A DNA stretch of 24,473 nt from CAYJXJ01 sp964374095 (lineage in GTDB: Bacteria > Elusimicrobiota > Elusimicrobia > UBA1565 > UBA9628), in contig CAYJXJ010000058.1 of the NCBI GenBank assembly GCA_964374095.1, forward strand, positions 1-24,473, given 5' to 3'. The notes beneath the pieces were generated by a model. The model made no database searches. It was not told where the DNA came from and saw only the letters and a list, made by a program, of their open reading frames with translations. Made by a program: the position numbers and the translations under genes. Every line of letters begins with the position of its first letter. Position 1 is the stretch's first letter. Positions 1 through 7,610 of the stretch are shown one piece after another.

Positions 1-213
1 AACCTTCACGACAACCTGCGCACGCGGGGGCCCCGATCCGTCTAGGTCTGCGCCTTCCTCAGCAAGCCGGAGTGCCGCAAGGCTTCGGTCCCGACCAAGT
101 ACGTGGGCTTTGAGATCGGCAACGAGTTCGTGGTGGGCTTCGGCCTCGACTACGACGAACGCTTCCGCAACCTTCCCTACGTGGGTGTCCTCAGGAACAG
201 CGTTGGAAAATAA
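1..213 (+). pseudogene. hpt: hypoxanthine phosphoribosyltransferase, 3' end with in-frame stop
   Basis: Frame 1 of the window gives the C-terminal part of a purine salvage phosphoribosyltransferase, which joins hypoxanthine or guanine to PRPP. The family signature is clear: YVGFEIGNEFVVGFGLDY followed by RNLPYVGVL and the natural TAA stop at 211-213. Upstream residues NLHDNLRTRGPRSV also fit the family. Between them codon 43-45 is TAG, where relatives usually carry Lys or a similar residue in the stretch before the LxxKPxxR segment (here FLSKPECR). The reading frame is otherwise intact, so this is a point change, not a frameshift. TAG ends ftsH and nrdJ in this window, so reassignment of TAG is unlikely. 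Either the gene is a recent pseudogene or the base is a sequencing/assembly error. The 5' part lies outside the window. The order hpt-ftsH-folP supports the identification. Confidence 0.85.
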
Positions 214-2008
214 GAACTTCAAGCAGTTGATCCTCTGGGCCCTGGCCTTCATCTTCCTGATCGCCGTCTTTCAGAACGTCAAGACCGTCCCGATCGAGGG
301 CGAAATCCCCTACTCCGAGTTCAAGTCAAAACTGCGCAACGGCCAGATCAGCCATGTCCGCGTCCGGCAGGACCTGATCCGGGGCGAGTACAAGGATGCC
401 AACGGCCAGCAGAAGCGCTTCCGCGTCCTGCCCCTGCCCGACCTCAAGCTTGTCGAGGACCTCGAGACCTACAAGGTCGCCCATTTCCAAGGCGAGCCCG
501 ACCGCTCCTGGGTCACCAGCCTCATCGTCACCGTCGGCTGGATCGTCCTGTTCTGCCGGCTCTGGTGGCTGCTCGTGGTCCGCCAGGTCCAAATCGGCGG
601 CAAGCAGGCCTTGTCGTTCGGCCGCAGCAAGGCCAAGCTGGTCGACGACAAGAAGAAAAAAACCACTTTTGCCGACGTCGCGGGGTGCGACGAGTCCAAG
701 GAGGAACTGCAGGAAATCGTGGAGTTCCTCAAGAGTCCCGATAAATTCCAAAAGTTGGGCGGGAAGATGCCGCGCGGGGTCCTCCTCTTCGGCGCGCCGG
801 GCACGGGCAAGACCCTGCTCGCCCGGGCCGTGGCGGGCGAGGCCGGGGTTCCGTTTTTCTCGGCGTCGGCCTCCGAGTTCGTGGAGATGTTCGTGGGGGT
901 CGGCGCCTCCCGGGTGCGCGACCTCTTCGACCAGGCCAAAAAGGCCGCACCCGCCGTCATCTTCATCGATGAGCTCGACGCCGTCGGCCGCCACCGCTTC
1001 GCGGGCATCGGGGGAGGTCATGACGAGCGCGAGCAGACCCTCAATCAGCTTTTGATCGAGCTCGACGGCTTCGAGCAGAACCAAGGCATCATCCTGATCG
1101 CCGCCACCAACCGGCCCGACGTCATCGACCCCGCCCTCCTGCGGCCGGGACGATTCGACCGGCAGGTCCACATCCCCCTCCCGCACCTCAAGGGCCGCGA
1201 GGAAATCCTCAAAGTCCACGCCAAGAACGTCAAGATGGGCCCCGATGGCGACCTGGCGGTGCTGGCGCGGCGCACTCCGGGATTCTCAGGCGCGGACCTG
1301 GCCAACGTCATCAACGAGGCGGCCCTGCTCGCCGCTCGCAAGGGCAAAGAGTTCGTCGATCTCTCCGACCTGGAGGAGTCCACCGAACGGGTCATGGCGG
1401 GACCCAAGCGCCGCACCTCGGTGATGTCCGAGAGAGAGAAGAAGATCGTCGCCTACCACGAGTCCGGGCACACCTTGGTGGCCAAGCTTTTGAAGGGCAC
1501 CGATCCGGTCCACAAGGTCTCGATCATCTCGCGCGGCCACGCCCTCGGCTACACGCTTCAGCTTCCCACCGAGGACAAGGTCCTGACCACCCGCACCGAG
1601 ATTTTGAACCGACTGGCCGTGCTGCTGGGCGGCCGCTGCGCCGAGGATATCACCTTCTCCGAGATAACGACGGGCGCCGCCGACGACCTCGCCAAGGCTT
1701 CGAGCTTCGCGACCAGGATGGTGACCGAATTCGGCATGAGCGAGCTCATCGGCCCCCTCTCGCTCAAGAAGCCCGATGCCGAGGTCTTCCTCGGCCGCGA
1801 CATCAGCCAGAAGGGGGGCTACTCCGAGCGCACGGCCCAGCTCATCGACCAGGAGGTTAAGCGCCTGGTTGAGGAGGCTCAGAGCAAGGCCCGTGATTTG
1901 CTGCAGAAGCACCGGGCGATTCTCGACGATCTGGCCGCAAAGCTCTTCGACCGCGAGGTCCTCACCGGCGAGGACATCGATGCCATCCTGCAGGCCGGCC
2001 TGGCGTAG
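203..2008 (+). CDS. ftsH: ATP-dependent zinc metalloprotease FtsH
   Basis: Membrane-anchored AAA+ protease that degrades misfolded membrane proteins and short-lived regulators. I chose the TTG at 203, preceded by AGGA at about 193, giving 601 residues, the usual family length; the frame is open further upstream but that part overlaps hpt. Visible in order: a first membrane segment (about residues 7-24, LILWALAFIFLIAVF), a short extracytoplasmic domain, a second membrane segment (about 108-128), Walker A GAPGTGKT (197-204), Walker B VIFIDELDAVG, the second region of homology ATNRPDVIDPALLRPGRFDRQ, the zinc motif HESGH (His419) and the third ligand region TTGAADDLAKAS. The start overlaps the hpt stop by 11 nt, suggesting translational coupling. 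All catalytic residues are present, so it should be active. It ends in TAG. Confidence 0.97.
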   Translation: MENKNFKQLILWALAFIFLIAVFQNVKTVPIEGEIPYSEFKSKLRNGQISHVRVRQDLIRGEYKDANGQQKRFRVLPLPDLKLVEDLETYKVAHFQGEPDRSWVTSLIVTVGWIVLFCRLWWLLVVRQVQIGGKQALSFGRSKAKLVDDKKKKTTFADVAGCDESKEELQEIVEFLKSPDKFQKLGGKMPRGVLLFGAPGTGKTLLARAVAGEAGVPFFSASASEFVEMFVGVGASRVRDLFDQAKKAAPAVIFIDELDAVGRHRFAGIGGGHDEREQTLNQLLIELDGFEQNQGIILIAATNRPDVIDPALLRPGRFDRQVHIPLPHLKGREEILKVHAKNVKMGPDGDLAVLARRTPGFSGADLANVINEAALLAARKGKEFVDLSDLEESTERVMAGPKRRTSVMSEREKKIVAYHESGHTLVAKLLKGTDPVHKVSIISRGHALGYTLQLPTEDKVLTTRTEILNRLAVLLGGRCAEDITFSEITTGAADDLAKASSFATRMVTEFGMSELIGPLSLKKPDAEVFLGRDISQKGGYSERTAQLIDQEVKRLVEEAQSKARDLLQKHRAILDDLAAKLFDREVLTGEDIDAILQAGLA

Positions 2009-2079
2009 GCGGGCCCGGCGCTTCCTGGTTTCGACCCGGGTCCCGGGTTATCCAGCGGACTTGGAACGTTCCATGGTCG

Positions 2080-2985
2080 GTGGATAAATACCGCCGGGGA
2101 AGTCGGGTCGCGCCGGGGGGTGTCGATAGCCGGCCTCCGGAGTGGCTCTCCAAACCGCGCCGCATGCCGATGGTCATGGGCATACTCAACGTCACGCCTG
2201 ATTCCTTTTACCCGGGAAGCCGCGTGCCCGGGGCGCGGGAGGCCCTCGATCGCGCCTTGCGGATGGAAGCGGAGGGCGCCGACCTCATCGACGTGGGGGG
2301 GCAATCCACCCGGCCGGGTTCGGAACAGATCTCACCCAGCGATGAGTTGGGCCGCGTGCTGCCCGTTCTGGAAAAAATCGCCGGCACGGCGCGCGTGCCG
2401 ATCTCCATCGACACGGACAAGGCTTCGGTCGCCCGGCGCGCGCGGGAGGCCGGGGCCTCCGTCCTCAACGACATCACCGCCTGGCGCGCTGATAAAGGCA
2501 TGATGGAGGAGGCGCTGAAGTTTGAGGCGGTCATTCTGATGCATATGAAAGGCACATGTCCCAAGACTATGCAGGATGACCCTCGCTATGGGGATGTGGT
2601 CGGGGAGGTCTACGACTTTCTGCAGGAAAGGAAGGCTCAATATCTGCGCGCGGGTGGCTTCGCCGCCCGCTTGCTGCACGACCCCGGCATCGGCTTCGGC
2701 AAGACCCTGGAGCACAACCTAGCCCTCCTCCGGAACCTGGACCGTTTCAACTCCCTGGGCCCGGTAGTCCTGGGAGCCTCCCGCAAGTCCTTCTTGGGGC
2801 GGTTGATGGCGGGTCCCGGTGAGAAAATCCCCGGTCCGGAGGATCGGTTGCCGGGATCGCTGGGCGTCGCCTGCTGGGCCGCCGCCAAGGGCGCGGCGAT
2901 GGTCCGGGTTCATGACGTTCGCGAGACCCGGCTTGCCCTCGAAGCGTTCGCGGCGGCGAGGGACGGTCAGCCGGCGGGGTCATGA
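2080..2985 (+). CDS. folP: dihydropteroate synthase
   Basis: Folate biosynthesis enzyme that condenses 6-hydroxymethyl-dihydropterin pyrophosphate with p-aminobenzoate. The protein is 301 residues, slightly longer than the usual 270-290. Signatures seen: MGILNVTPDSF (33-43), LIDVGGQSTRPG (69-80), SIDTDK (108-113), LNDITAW (128-134), MHMKGTCPKTMQ (153-164), HDPGIGFGKT (199-208) and LGASRKSFLGRL (230-241), which contains the substrate-binding Ser-Arg-Lys. The GTG at 2080 lacks a good ribosome site; the ATG at 2164 would start right at the first conserved strand and remove 28 residues, so the GTG or another start between is more likely. It lies 71 bp behind ftsH, a conserved neighbour. Its last 239 bp are also covered by an opposing methyltransferase frame. 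Confidence 0.95.
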   Translation: MDKYRRGSRVAPGGVDSRPPEWLSKPRRMPMVMGILNVTPDSFYPGSRVPGAREALDRALRMEAEGADLIDVGGQSTRPGSEQISPSDELGRVLPVLEKIAGTARVPISIDTDKASVARRAREAGASVLNDITAWRADKGMMEEALKFEAVILMHMKGTCPKTMQDDPRYGDVVGEVYDFLQERKAQYLRAGGFAARLLHDPGIGFGKTLEHNLALLRNLDRFNSLGPVVLGASRKSFLGRLMAGPGEKIPGPEDRLPGSLGVACWAAAKGAAMVRVHDVRETRLALEAFAAARDGQPAGS

Positions 2986-3778
2986 CTCTGGGCGGCGACG
3001 AGTAAGCCCGCGGCACCCGGCAGCGGTGGAGGTAGCTGGCCTTGACCGGAGACGCCCTTTCAGATATGACCGCGGCGACTCTGAGCCACGGTCCGGGCTG
3101 GATCGATTCGATGTGAAATCCCAGCCGGGGGAGGATGGTGCGGACCATCTCGACGGTCCAATAGCGGGGCCGGATGATTCCGGGCCAGTTGGTGCCGTTG
3201 GGGGAAAGCAGGGAGGCCAAGTACGCTTCGTGGGACAGATCGCGCAGGTCGAAGATCAGGCGCCCCCCGGGCTTGAGGATGCGGCCCGACTCGCGCAGGT
3301 AGGCGATGGCGGGCTCGATGTCCAGGTGCGACAGCATTCCCCGGCTGAAGATCATATCCAGGCTGGAGTCGGAGAAATCGAGCTCGCAGCTCGTCACGCG
3401 ATGGAGACGGACGTTTCCAAGGCCCCGGCAGGCCCGCCGCGCGTGGGCCAAGGCTTTCGGCGAAACGTCCGCGCCGTGCGCCCAGGCGCAGCGCGCGGCG
3501 ACGCGCCGCAGGATCAGGCCGTCCCCGCAGCCGAGATCGAGGACGCTCGCGGCCGGGGAGAGCCCGGGGAGTATGTTCCGGAGAGTCTCCTCCGTGGCTT
3601 TTACATCCTCTCCCCGGACCGTGTCCGGGGGGTCGTTGAAGAGGTCATAGAAAAGGTCCCAGGAGTCGGCCAGTTCCTTGAAAAATCTCCGTTGGTGAGC
3701 CGTCCGGACAGCGGGGGAGTGGGCGCGGCCCCCGCAGGCGATGCGTTCGGCGAGGGCCTGCGCCCGGGTCCGCTTCAT
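2747..3778 (-). CDS. class I SAM-dependent methyltransferase
   Basis: Residues 75-180 form a Methyltransf_11-type Rossmann core: motif I VLDLGCGDG (79-87), an acidic loop ADVSPKALAHAR (103-114), then LDMIFSRGMLSHLD and LRESGRILKPGGRLIFDLRD (161-180), typical of small-molecule or sugar methyltransferases. The family part ends near residue 245. The frame then runs on for about 95 more residues that are rich in Arg and Pro; residues 265-343 are encoded antisense to the end of folP, and no stop occurs before 2747. Such a tail is unlikely to be a conserved domain: it could be a late frameshift or a lost stop. The gene follows the sugar O-methyltransferase-like gene by 21 bp on the same strand, so the two are probably one operon. 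Substrate unknown; glycan or lipid decoration is a guess from the neighbouring glycosyltransferases. Confidence 0.85.
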   Translation of the reverse strand: MKRTRAQALAERIACGGRAHSPAVRTAHQRRFFKELADSWDLFYDLFNDPPDTVRGEDVKATEETLRNILPGLSPAASVLDLGCGDGLILRRVAARCAWAHGADVSPKALAHARRACRGLGNVRLHRVTSCELDFSDSSLDMIFSRGMLSHLDIEPAIAYLRESGRILKPGGRLIFDLRDLSHEAYLASLLSPNGTNWPGIIRPRYWTVEMVRTILPRLGFHIESIQPGPWLRVAAVISERASPVKASYLHRCRVPRAYSSPPRVMTPPADRPSPPRTLRGQAGSRERHEPGPSPRPWRRPSRRRPAIPATDPPDRGFSHRDPPSTAPRRTCGRLPGLPGPGS

Positions 3779-3799
3779 GACGGCGCGGCTCTTCGGAGC

Positions 3800-4756
3800 C
3801 TAGCGAAAGGCATAGTAGCAGTCTCCGCCCAACTCGATTTTCTTGGCGCCCGCCCGCTCGGCCATCCGGTCGACCTTGGCGGCCGCGGGTAGGCGCGGGC
3901 CGCCGGCGAGATAGGCGAGGAGGAGGCGCTCGGCGCCGAACCAATCCCGCTGGAGCACGTAGTCGACGCAGGCTTGGGAGCCCTCCTCCAGCGCCCAGGC
4001 CGAGACGAAGAGGTCGGCCCGGAGGCGGTGTTCCTCCAGAAGGCCGAGGGGGATCAAATTGATTCGGCCGGGCTCGATGCGGTCCTGCGGCCGGCTCAAG
4101 AGATGGACCGTCTCCTCGCCCAGGGCCGCGGCGAGATAGAGCCATTGCAGACAACTGAAGATCGGCGAATCGACGATCAGGTAAGTGTTGGGCACGAGGC
4201 ATTGCCGGCGGAAGATCTTCGCCAGGAGGCCGTATCCCCCGCCCCACTCCACGACGGTCTTGAACGCGGCCGTGTCGCAGCGGGTCTCGGCCGCGAACCG
4301 GAGCAGGTGCAGGAGTTGGACGACGCTGTTGTGCGAAGAAAGGTAAGGGACCGCCAAGAGTTCCGGGTCGCCGACCGTGTCTTCCAGGAGCAACTCCTTG
4401 AGCCGCTCGCGGGGAAGGCGCGATTCGAGGAAGGCCATGGTCTCGCGCAGGAAGCGGCCCCCGAAGGCGGCGAACATCGTGTCGCGGATGGCCGGCCTGC
4501 GGGTGAAATCAAAGGGCGGGCGGGGCAGGAGGGTGCTCTCCAGCCGGACGTTGATAGCGGCCCATTTCGGGAGCAGGAACTCGCCCGCGTCGCGCCCGCG
4601 CAGGATCTCGTAGAGTCCGGCGACTCTCGGCGCCAAGGCCTCAAAGGCGTCCCGTTGTCCCGGCTTCATCCGCGCCAAACGCGCGCTGGCGGCCCGGACT
4701 TCCTCCCGCCACAGGCCGAGGGCGAGTCCTGGGACGTCGGCGGCAACCTCCGGCAT
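3800..4756 (-). CDS. putative sugar O-methyltransferase
   Basis: A 318-residue protein whose C-terminal half carries a SAM-binding motif VEWGGGYGLLAKIFRR (169-184), followed by YLIVDSPIFSCLQWLYLAAAL and a later DLFVSAWALEEG segment. This layout (long N-terminal helical region, then EhGGGYG and VDxP) resembles the family named putative sugar O-methyltransferase, found in glycan and capsule loci; I recognise it by pattern only. It is transcribed divergently from the PqqD-like gene, with about 76 bp between the two starts. No clear ribosome site precedes the ATG at 4756; ATG at 4669 is an alternative. The neighbouring glycosyltransferase operon makes a role in sugar methylation plausible. Confidence 0.72.
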   Translation of the reverse strand: MPEVAADVPGLALGLWREEVRAASARLARMKPGQRDAFEALAPRVAGLYEILRGRDAGEFLLPKWAAINVRLESTLLPRPPFDFTRRPAIRDTMFAAFGGRFLRETMAFLESRLPRERLKELLLEDTVGDPELLAVPYLSSHNSVVQLLHLLRFAAETRCDTAAFKTVVEWGGGYGLLAKIFRRQCLVPNTYLIVDSPIFSCLQWLYLAAALGEETVHLLSRPQDRIEPGRINLIPLGLLEEHRLRADLFVSAWALEEGSQACVDYVLQRDWFGAERLLLAYLAGGPRLPAAAKVDRMAERAGAKKIELGGDCYYAFR

Positions 4757-4793
4757 CCCGGCAATGGTATCATTTCATTCCAGCGGCGGCGCG

Positions 4794-4823
4794 TTGACCG
4801 CCCGCCAAGCGTTTAGCTATAGT
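4794..4823 (+). promoter_or_regulatory. sigma-70-type promoter of the peptide/glycosyltransferase operon
   Basis: TTGACC (4794-4799) and TATAGT (4818-4823) are separated by 18 bp. The ATG of the PqqD-like gene begins at 4833, only 9 nt past the -10 box, and no Shine-Dalgarno sequence is visible, so the transcript should start at or within about 3 nt of the start codon (leaderless or nearly so). Confidence 0.6.
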
Positions 4824-4832
4824 CTTTCCGCC

Positions 4833-5120
4833 ATGAAGACATCGGCGCCGACGAAGCCTCAGGTCTTCAAACATGCCGCCCGGACCGCCTGGCGCAAGGT
4901 CGCCGACGAGGCCGTCATCCTCGACACCGAAACCGCGGCTTACTTCTCCCTCGACGGGGTCGGCCTGCGGGTCTGGGAGCTGATGGGCGAGGGCCGCTCG
5001 GTCCCGGAAATCGTCGCGGCGCTCGTCGCGGAGTACGACGCGTCCGAGGACGCCATCCGCAAGGACGTTTTGGACCTCATCCGCAAGCTGCGCCAGGAAA
5101 AGATCGCCGAACCGGCGTGA
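4833..5120 (+). CDS. PqqD-family peptide chaperone (RiPP recognition element)
   Basis: A 95-residue PqqD-like protein. The family fold binds the leader of a ribosomal peptide and presents it to modifying enzymes, most often radical SAM proteins. The pattern is typical: KVADEAVILDTETAAYFSLDGVG (beta hairpin) followed by VWELMGEGRSVPEIVAALVAEY and a final helix DVLDLIRKLRQEKI. The frame is open further upstream (to 4764) but that stretch contains the promoter, so the ATG at 4833 is preferred. The stop overlaps the radical SAM start as GTGA (5117-5120), a sign of translational coupling. The small peptide encoded at 7478-7600, with a YxxPxLxxxG motif, is the obvious candidate ligand. PqqD relatives also pair with HprK-like kinases in other bacteria, and such a kinase is encoded downstream here. 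Confidence 0.88.
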   Translation: MKTSAPTKPQVFKHAARTAWRKVADEAVILDTETAAYFSLDGVGLRVWELMGEGRSVPEIVAALVAEYDASEDAIRKDVLDLIRKLRQEKIAEPA

Positions 5121-6400
5121 CACGGCGTTTCGTCTTCGTCGACCCTCCCAATCCCCCGGGCTTCGTCAGCTTCAAGCATTCCCACGGCGGCTACGGGGAG
5201 TTCTGCCCGCAGAGCCGGCTCCGGGTGCCCACCCTCGATGTCTTTCACGCGGCCAGCCTTCTCCTGGAAAACGGATTCGAGGCATCGGTCGTCGACGCGG
5301 TTCTTGAGGATATCGGACCCTCGGCTTGCGCCGATCGGGTCGCGGCCCGCGACCCGGCGTGGGTCGTCATCCGCGCCGCGGGGGCGTCCCTGCCGCATGA
5401 CCTGGCGCTCGCCGGCGCCCTGCGCGAGCGCTGCGGGGCCAAAATCGCCGTCTATGGCCCCCAGCTCGCCGTCGAGCCCGAGACCGCCCGCGCCTGCGGC
5501 GCGGTCGACGCCGTCATCGGCGGGGATTCGCCCTTTCCATTTCTCAGCCTGGCCCGGGGCGGCCGGGCCGAGGGGCCGGCTTCCCCTCAAGACTTGGATT
5601 CACTCCCGATTCCCCGCTGGGACCTCGTCGACTTCAAGCGCTATTCCTACGTCACCACGCAGACCAGTTGGGGCTGTCCCTTCTCCTGCGGCTACTGCTC
5701 CTACCCCGTCACCCAGGGCACGCGCTGGCGGGTTCGCTCGACGCCCGTGGTGGTTCGTGAGTTTTCGGCCCTGCGGGAGCGCTACGGCCTGCGCTTCGTG
5801 CTCCTGCGCGATCCGGAGTTCACGCTAAGACGCGAGCGGACCGTCGAGCTCTGTGAGGCGCTGATCGCGGCCGGGACGCCGCTCATGTGGGGCTGTGAGA
5901 CGCGGTTGGACACCCTGGATGAAGGGCTCATCGAGTGGCTGGCCCGGGCCGGCTGCATCCGGGTCAACTTCGGCGTGGAGTCGCTCAACCCCGAGTCCCT
6001 GCGGCGGATGGGCCGCCCGGAGTTCGGACGCGGAATAATCCGGGAGAAGGTGGCGGCCTTAAAGCGACACGGGATGCTCACCTACGCCCTCTACATCATC
6101 GGCCTGCCCGGGGAGACCCAAGAGTCGACTCGGGAGATGATCGATTTCGCCCTGGAGCTGGGGACCGCGGCCGCCTCATTCTCCATGGCCACGCCCTTTC
6201 CGGGGACCGCCCTGGAGCGCCTGGCCAAGGAGCGCGGCTGGATCACGGCCCCGGAGCCGCGCCGCCTGACCAGCAGCCGGCCGTCCATGCGAAATGAAAG
6301 CCTCAGCGCGCAGACCATCGAGGAACTTTATTTAGAGGCCAAGGACAGATGGAAACGTCAAAAACAAGCCCGGCTGTCGCCGCTTACAAGCCCGACCTAA
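5117..6400 (+). CDS. B12-binding-type radical SAM protein
   Basis: A 427-residue enzyme with the B12-binding-like N-terminal Rossmann domain (about 40-145) and a radical SAM barrel. The [4Fe-4S] cluster motif CxxxCxxC is Cys187, Cys191 and Cys194 in WGCPFSCGYC. Later segments fit the family: WGCETRLDTLDEGLIEWLARAGC, INFGVES-like RVNFGVESLN, and YIIGLPGETQES (the GxxGE-type strand). The cobalamin-binding DxHxxG motif is not seen, so the domain may bind B12 atypically or not at all. Such enzymes perform methylation, rearrangement or C-C/C-S bond chemistry. The gene directly follows the PqqD-like RRE, the classical arrangement for peptide-modifying radical SAM enzymes, but a sugar or lipid substrate cannot be excluded. 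Its 3' end overlaps the aminotransferase gene by 52 bp. Confidence 0.9.
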   Translation: MTRRFVFVDPPNPPGFVSFKHSHGGYGEFCPQSRLRVPTLDVFHAASLLLENGFEASVVDAVLEDIGPSACADRVAARDPAWVVIRAAGASLPHDLALAGALRERCGAKIAVYGPQLAVEPETARACGAVDAVIGGDSPFPFLSLARGGRAEGPASPQDLDSLPIPRWDLVDFKRYSYVTTQTSWGCPFSCGYCSYPVTQGTRWRVRSTPVVVREFSALRERYGLRFVLLRDPEFTLRRERTVELCEALIAAGTPLMWGCETRLDTLDEGLIEWLARAGCIRVNFGVESLNPESLRRMGRPEFGRGIIREKVAALKRHGMLTYALYIIGLPGETQESTREMIDFALELGTAAASFSMATPFPGTALERLAKERGWITAPEPRRLTSSRPSMRNESLSAQTIEELYLEAKDRWKRQKQARLSPLTSPT

Positions 6401-7476
6401 ACGCTCCGGCCGGCCGGGCCGTGGCGGAGGCTTTCGCCAGCGGCTGGACGGGCTCCGGCGTTTACGTGCGGCTCTTCGAGAGCCGCTTGGCGCGCGCGAT
6501 CGGGGTCCCCCACGCCGTGGCCGTCACCTCCGGCACCGCGGCCCTGCACCTGGCTCTCACGGTGGTCGAGGCGGAGGGCGGGGAGGTCATCACCACCCCG
6601 CTGACATCCCCGGCGGTCAACCACGCCATCCTCTATAATCGCGCGAAGCCGGTTTTTTGCGACGTGGACCCGCGGACGGGAACGATCGACCCCGCCAAGG
6701 CCGCGGCGCTCGTGACCCGCCGCACGCGCGCCGTCCTGGCCGTGCACTTCAACGGCCTGCCCTGCGACATGGACGCCCTGGGGGCCCTATGCCGGGCGCG
6801 AGGCCTGCCGCTGGTCGAGGACGCGGGGGCCTGCCTGCCGGGCGACGGCTCGCACCGGGGCCGGGCGCTGGGTTCGATCGGCGACGTGGGCTGTTTTTCC
6901 TTCGGCCGGAAGAATTTCACGACCCTGGATGGCGGCGCCGTGGTTTGCCGCAACGGCGCTCAGGCCCGGCGCCTCCGGCGCCTGCGCAACCTGGGGCAGG
7001 AAGAGGCGCGATCACCGGGCGAGCGGCGGCACGCGGGGGGGATCTCGGAGCTGGGCTATCCGTACCGGATGAACGATCTGGCCGCGGTCCTGGGACTCTC
7101 GCAGTTCGAGCGGTGGCCCGCCATCCTCGCCAGGCTCCAAGCCCTCAACGCTCTCTACCGCGCGGGACTCGCCGATCGGCGCGACCTCCAACCGCCGGCC
7201 GAGCTGGACCAGGCGCGGGGGTCGCTTTCGAGCTTCGCGGTGCGCGTCCGCGGCGGGGGCAAGGATCGGTTCCGCCGCCACCTCCGGCGCCGCGGCATAC
7301 GCACCGACGATTGGCTCACGCCGAACAATCTTTATACCCTTTACAAGCCGTTCCGCCGGCCCCTGCCCGAGGCCGAGCGCCTGGCCGGCGAGCTGGTGTA
7401 TCTCCCGTTCTATCCCGGGCTTGCCGAGAGCGAGGCCCAAAGGGTGATTTCGAGCGTGAGAGATTTCAGGAGTTGA
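6349..7476 (+). CDS. DegT/DnrJ/EryC1/StrS-family PLP aminotransferase
   Basis: A 375-residue PLP enzyme of the sugar aminotransferase family, which usually installs an amino group on a nucleotide-linked keto sugar. Visible: KPDLNAP and SGWTGSGVYVRLFE at the N-terminus, SGTAALHLAL (61-70, phosphate binding), VEDAGACLPG (156-165; Asp158 should bind the pyridine nitrogen), FSFGRKNFTTLDGGAVV with Lys188 as the probable PLP Schiff-base lysine, and YPYRMNDLAAVLG. The N-terminal motif starts right after the ATG at 6349, which has AAGGA closely upstream, so the 52-bp overlap with the radical SAM gene appears genuine. The context (glycosyltransferases downstream) suggests amino-sugar synthesis; use of a peptide as substrate is less likely but not excluded. 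Confidence 0.9.
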   Translation: METSKTSPAVAAYKPDLNAPAGRAVAEAFASGWTGSGVYVRLFESRLARAIGVPHAVAVTSGTAALHLALTVVEAEGGEVITTPLTSPAVNHAILYNRAKPVFCDVDPRTGTIDPAKAAALVTRRTRAVLAVHFNGLPCDMDALGALCRARGLPLVEDAGACLPGDGSHRGRALGSIGDVGCFSFGRKNFTTLDGGAVVCRNGAQARRLRRLRNLGQEEARSPGERRHAGGISELGYPYRMNDLAAVLGLSQFERWPAILARLQALNALYRAGLADRRDLQPPAELDQARGSLSSFAVRVRGGGKDRFRRHLRRRGIRTDDWLTPNNLYTLYKPFRRPLPEAERLAGELVYLPFYPGLAESEAQRVISSVRDFRS

Positions 7477-7477
7477 A

Positions 7478-7600
7478 ATGAAAAACAAGAAGGTAGAGCG
7501 TCCGCGCGATGACTCCAAGCCCAAGCGCGGCGCCAAGAAGAAGTACCGCAAGCCGGAGCTGACCAAGCACGGCGTCCTCTCCATCGTCGAGGGCGACTGA
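7478..7600 (+). CDS. 40-residue candidate RiPP precursor peptide
   Basis: A short gene with a good ribosome site (AGGAG at 7468-7472, 5 nt before ATG), one base after the aminotransferase stop and 10 nt before the next glycosyltransferase. The product is 40 residues, highly basic in residues 2-30, with Tyr23, Pro26, Leu28 and Gly32 in the pattern YRKPELTKHG. This matches the YxxPxLxxxG motif that RRE/B1 proteins bind in lasso-peptide leaders. Only eight residues follow (VLSIVEGD), with one Ser (Ser35), no Cys, and no Thr at the position where lasso leaders usually have it. It is therefore either a leader with a tiny core or a peptide modified in place. The RRE-type protein, radical SAM enzyme and HprK-like kinase in the same operon support a precursor role. 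Function is inferred, not known. Confidence 0.75.
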   Translation: MKNKKVERPRDDSKPKRGAKKKYRKPELTKHGVLSIVEGD

Positions 7601-7610
7601 GCCCGGCGGC

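Noticed and set aside
43..45. TAG read as a sense codon (recoding or alternative code)
   Set aside because: TAG is the stop of ftsH and nrdJ in this window and there is no recoding signal (no SECIS/PYLIS-like structure) that I can recognise.
2034..2048. Palindrome ACCCGGG-T-CCCGGGT between ftsH and folP
   Set aside because: The loop would be too small for the full stem and there is no T tract; probably a chance GC-rich repeat.
2819..3892. Plus-strand frame of 357 codons opposite the methyltransferase
   Set aside because: Arg/Gly/Pro-rich with no recognisable motifs, while the minus strand holds a clear SAM-binding core.
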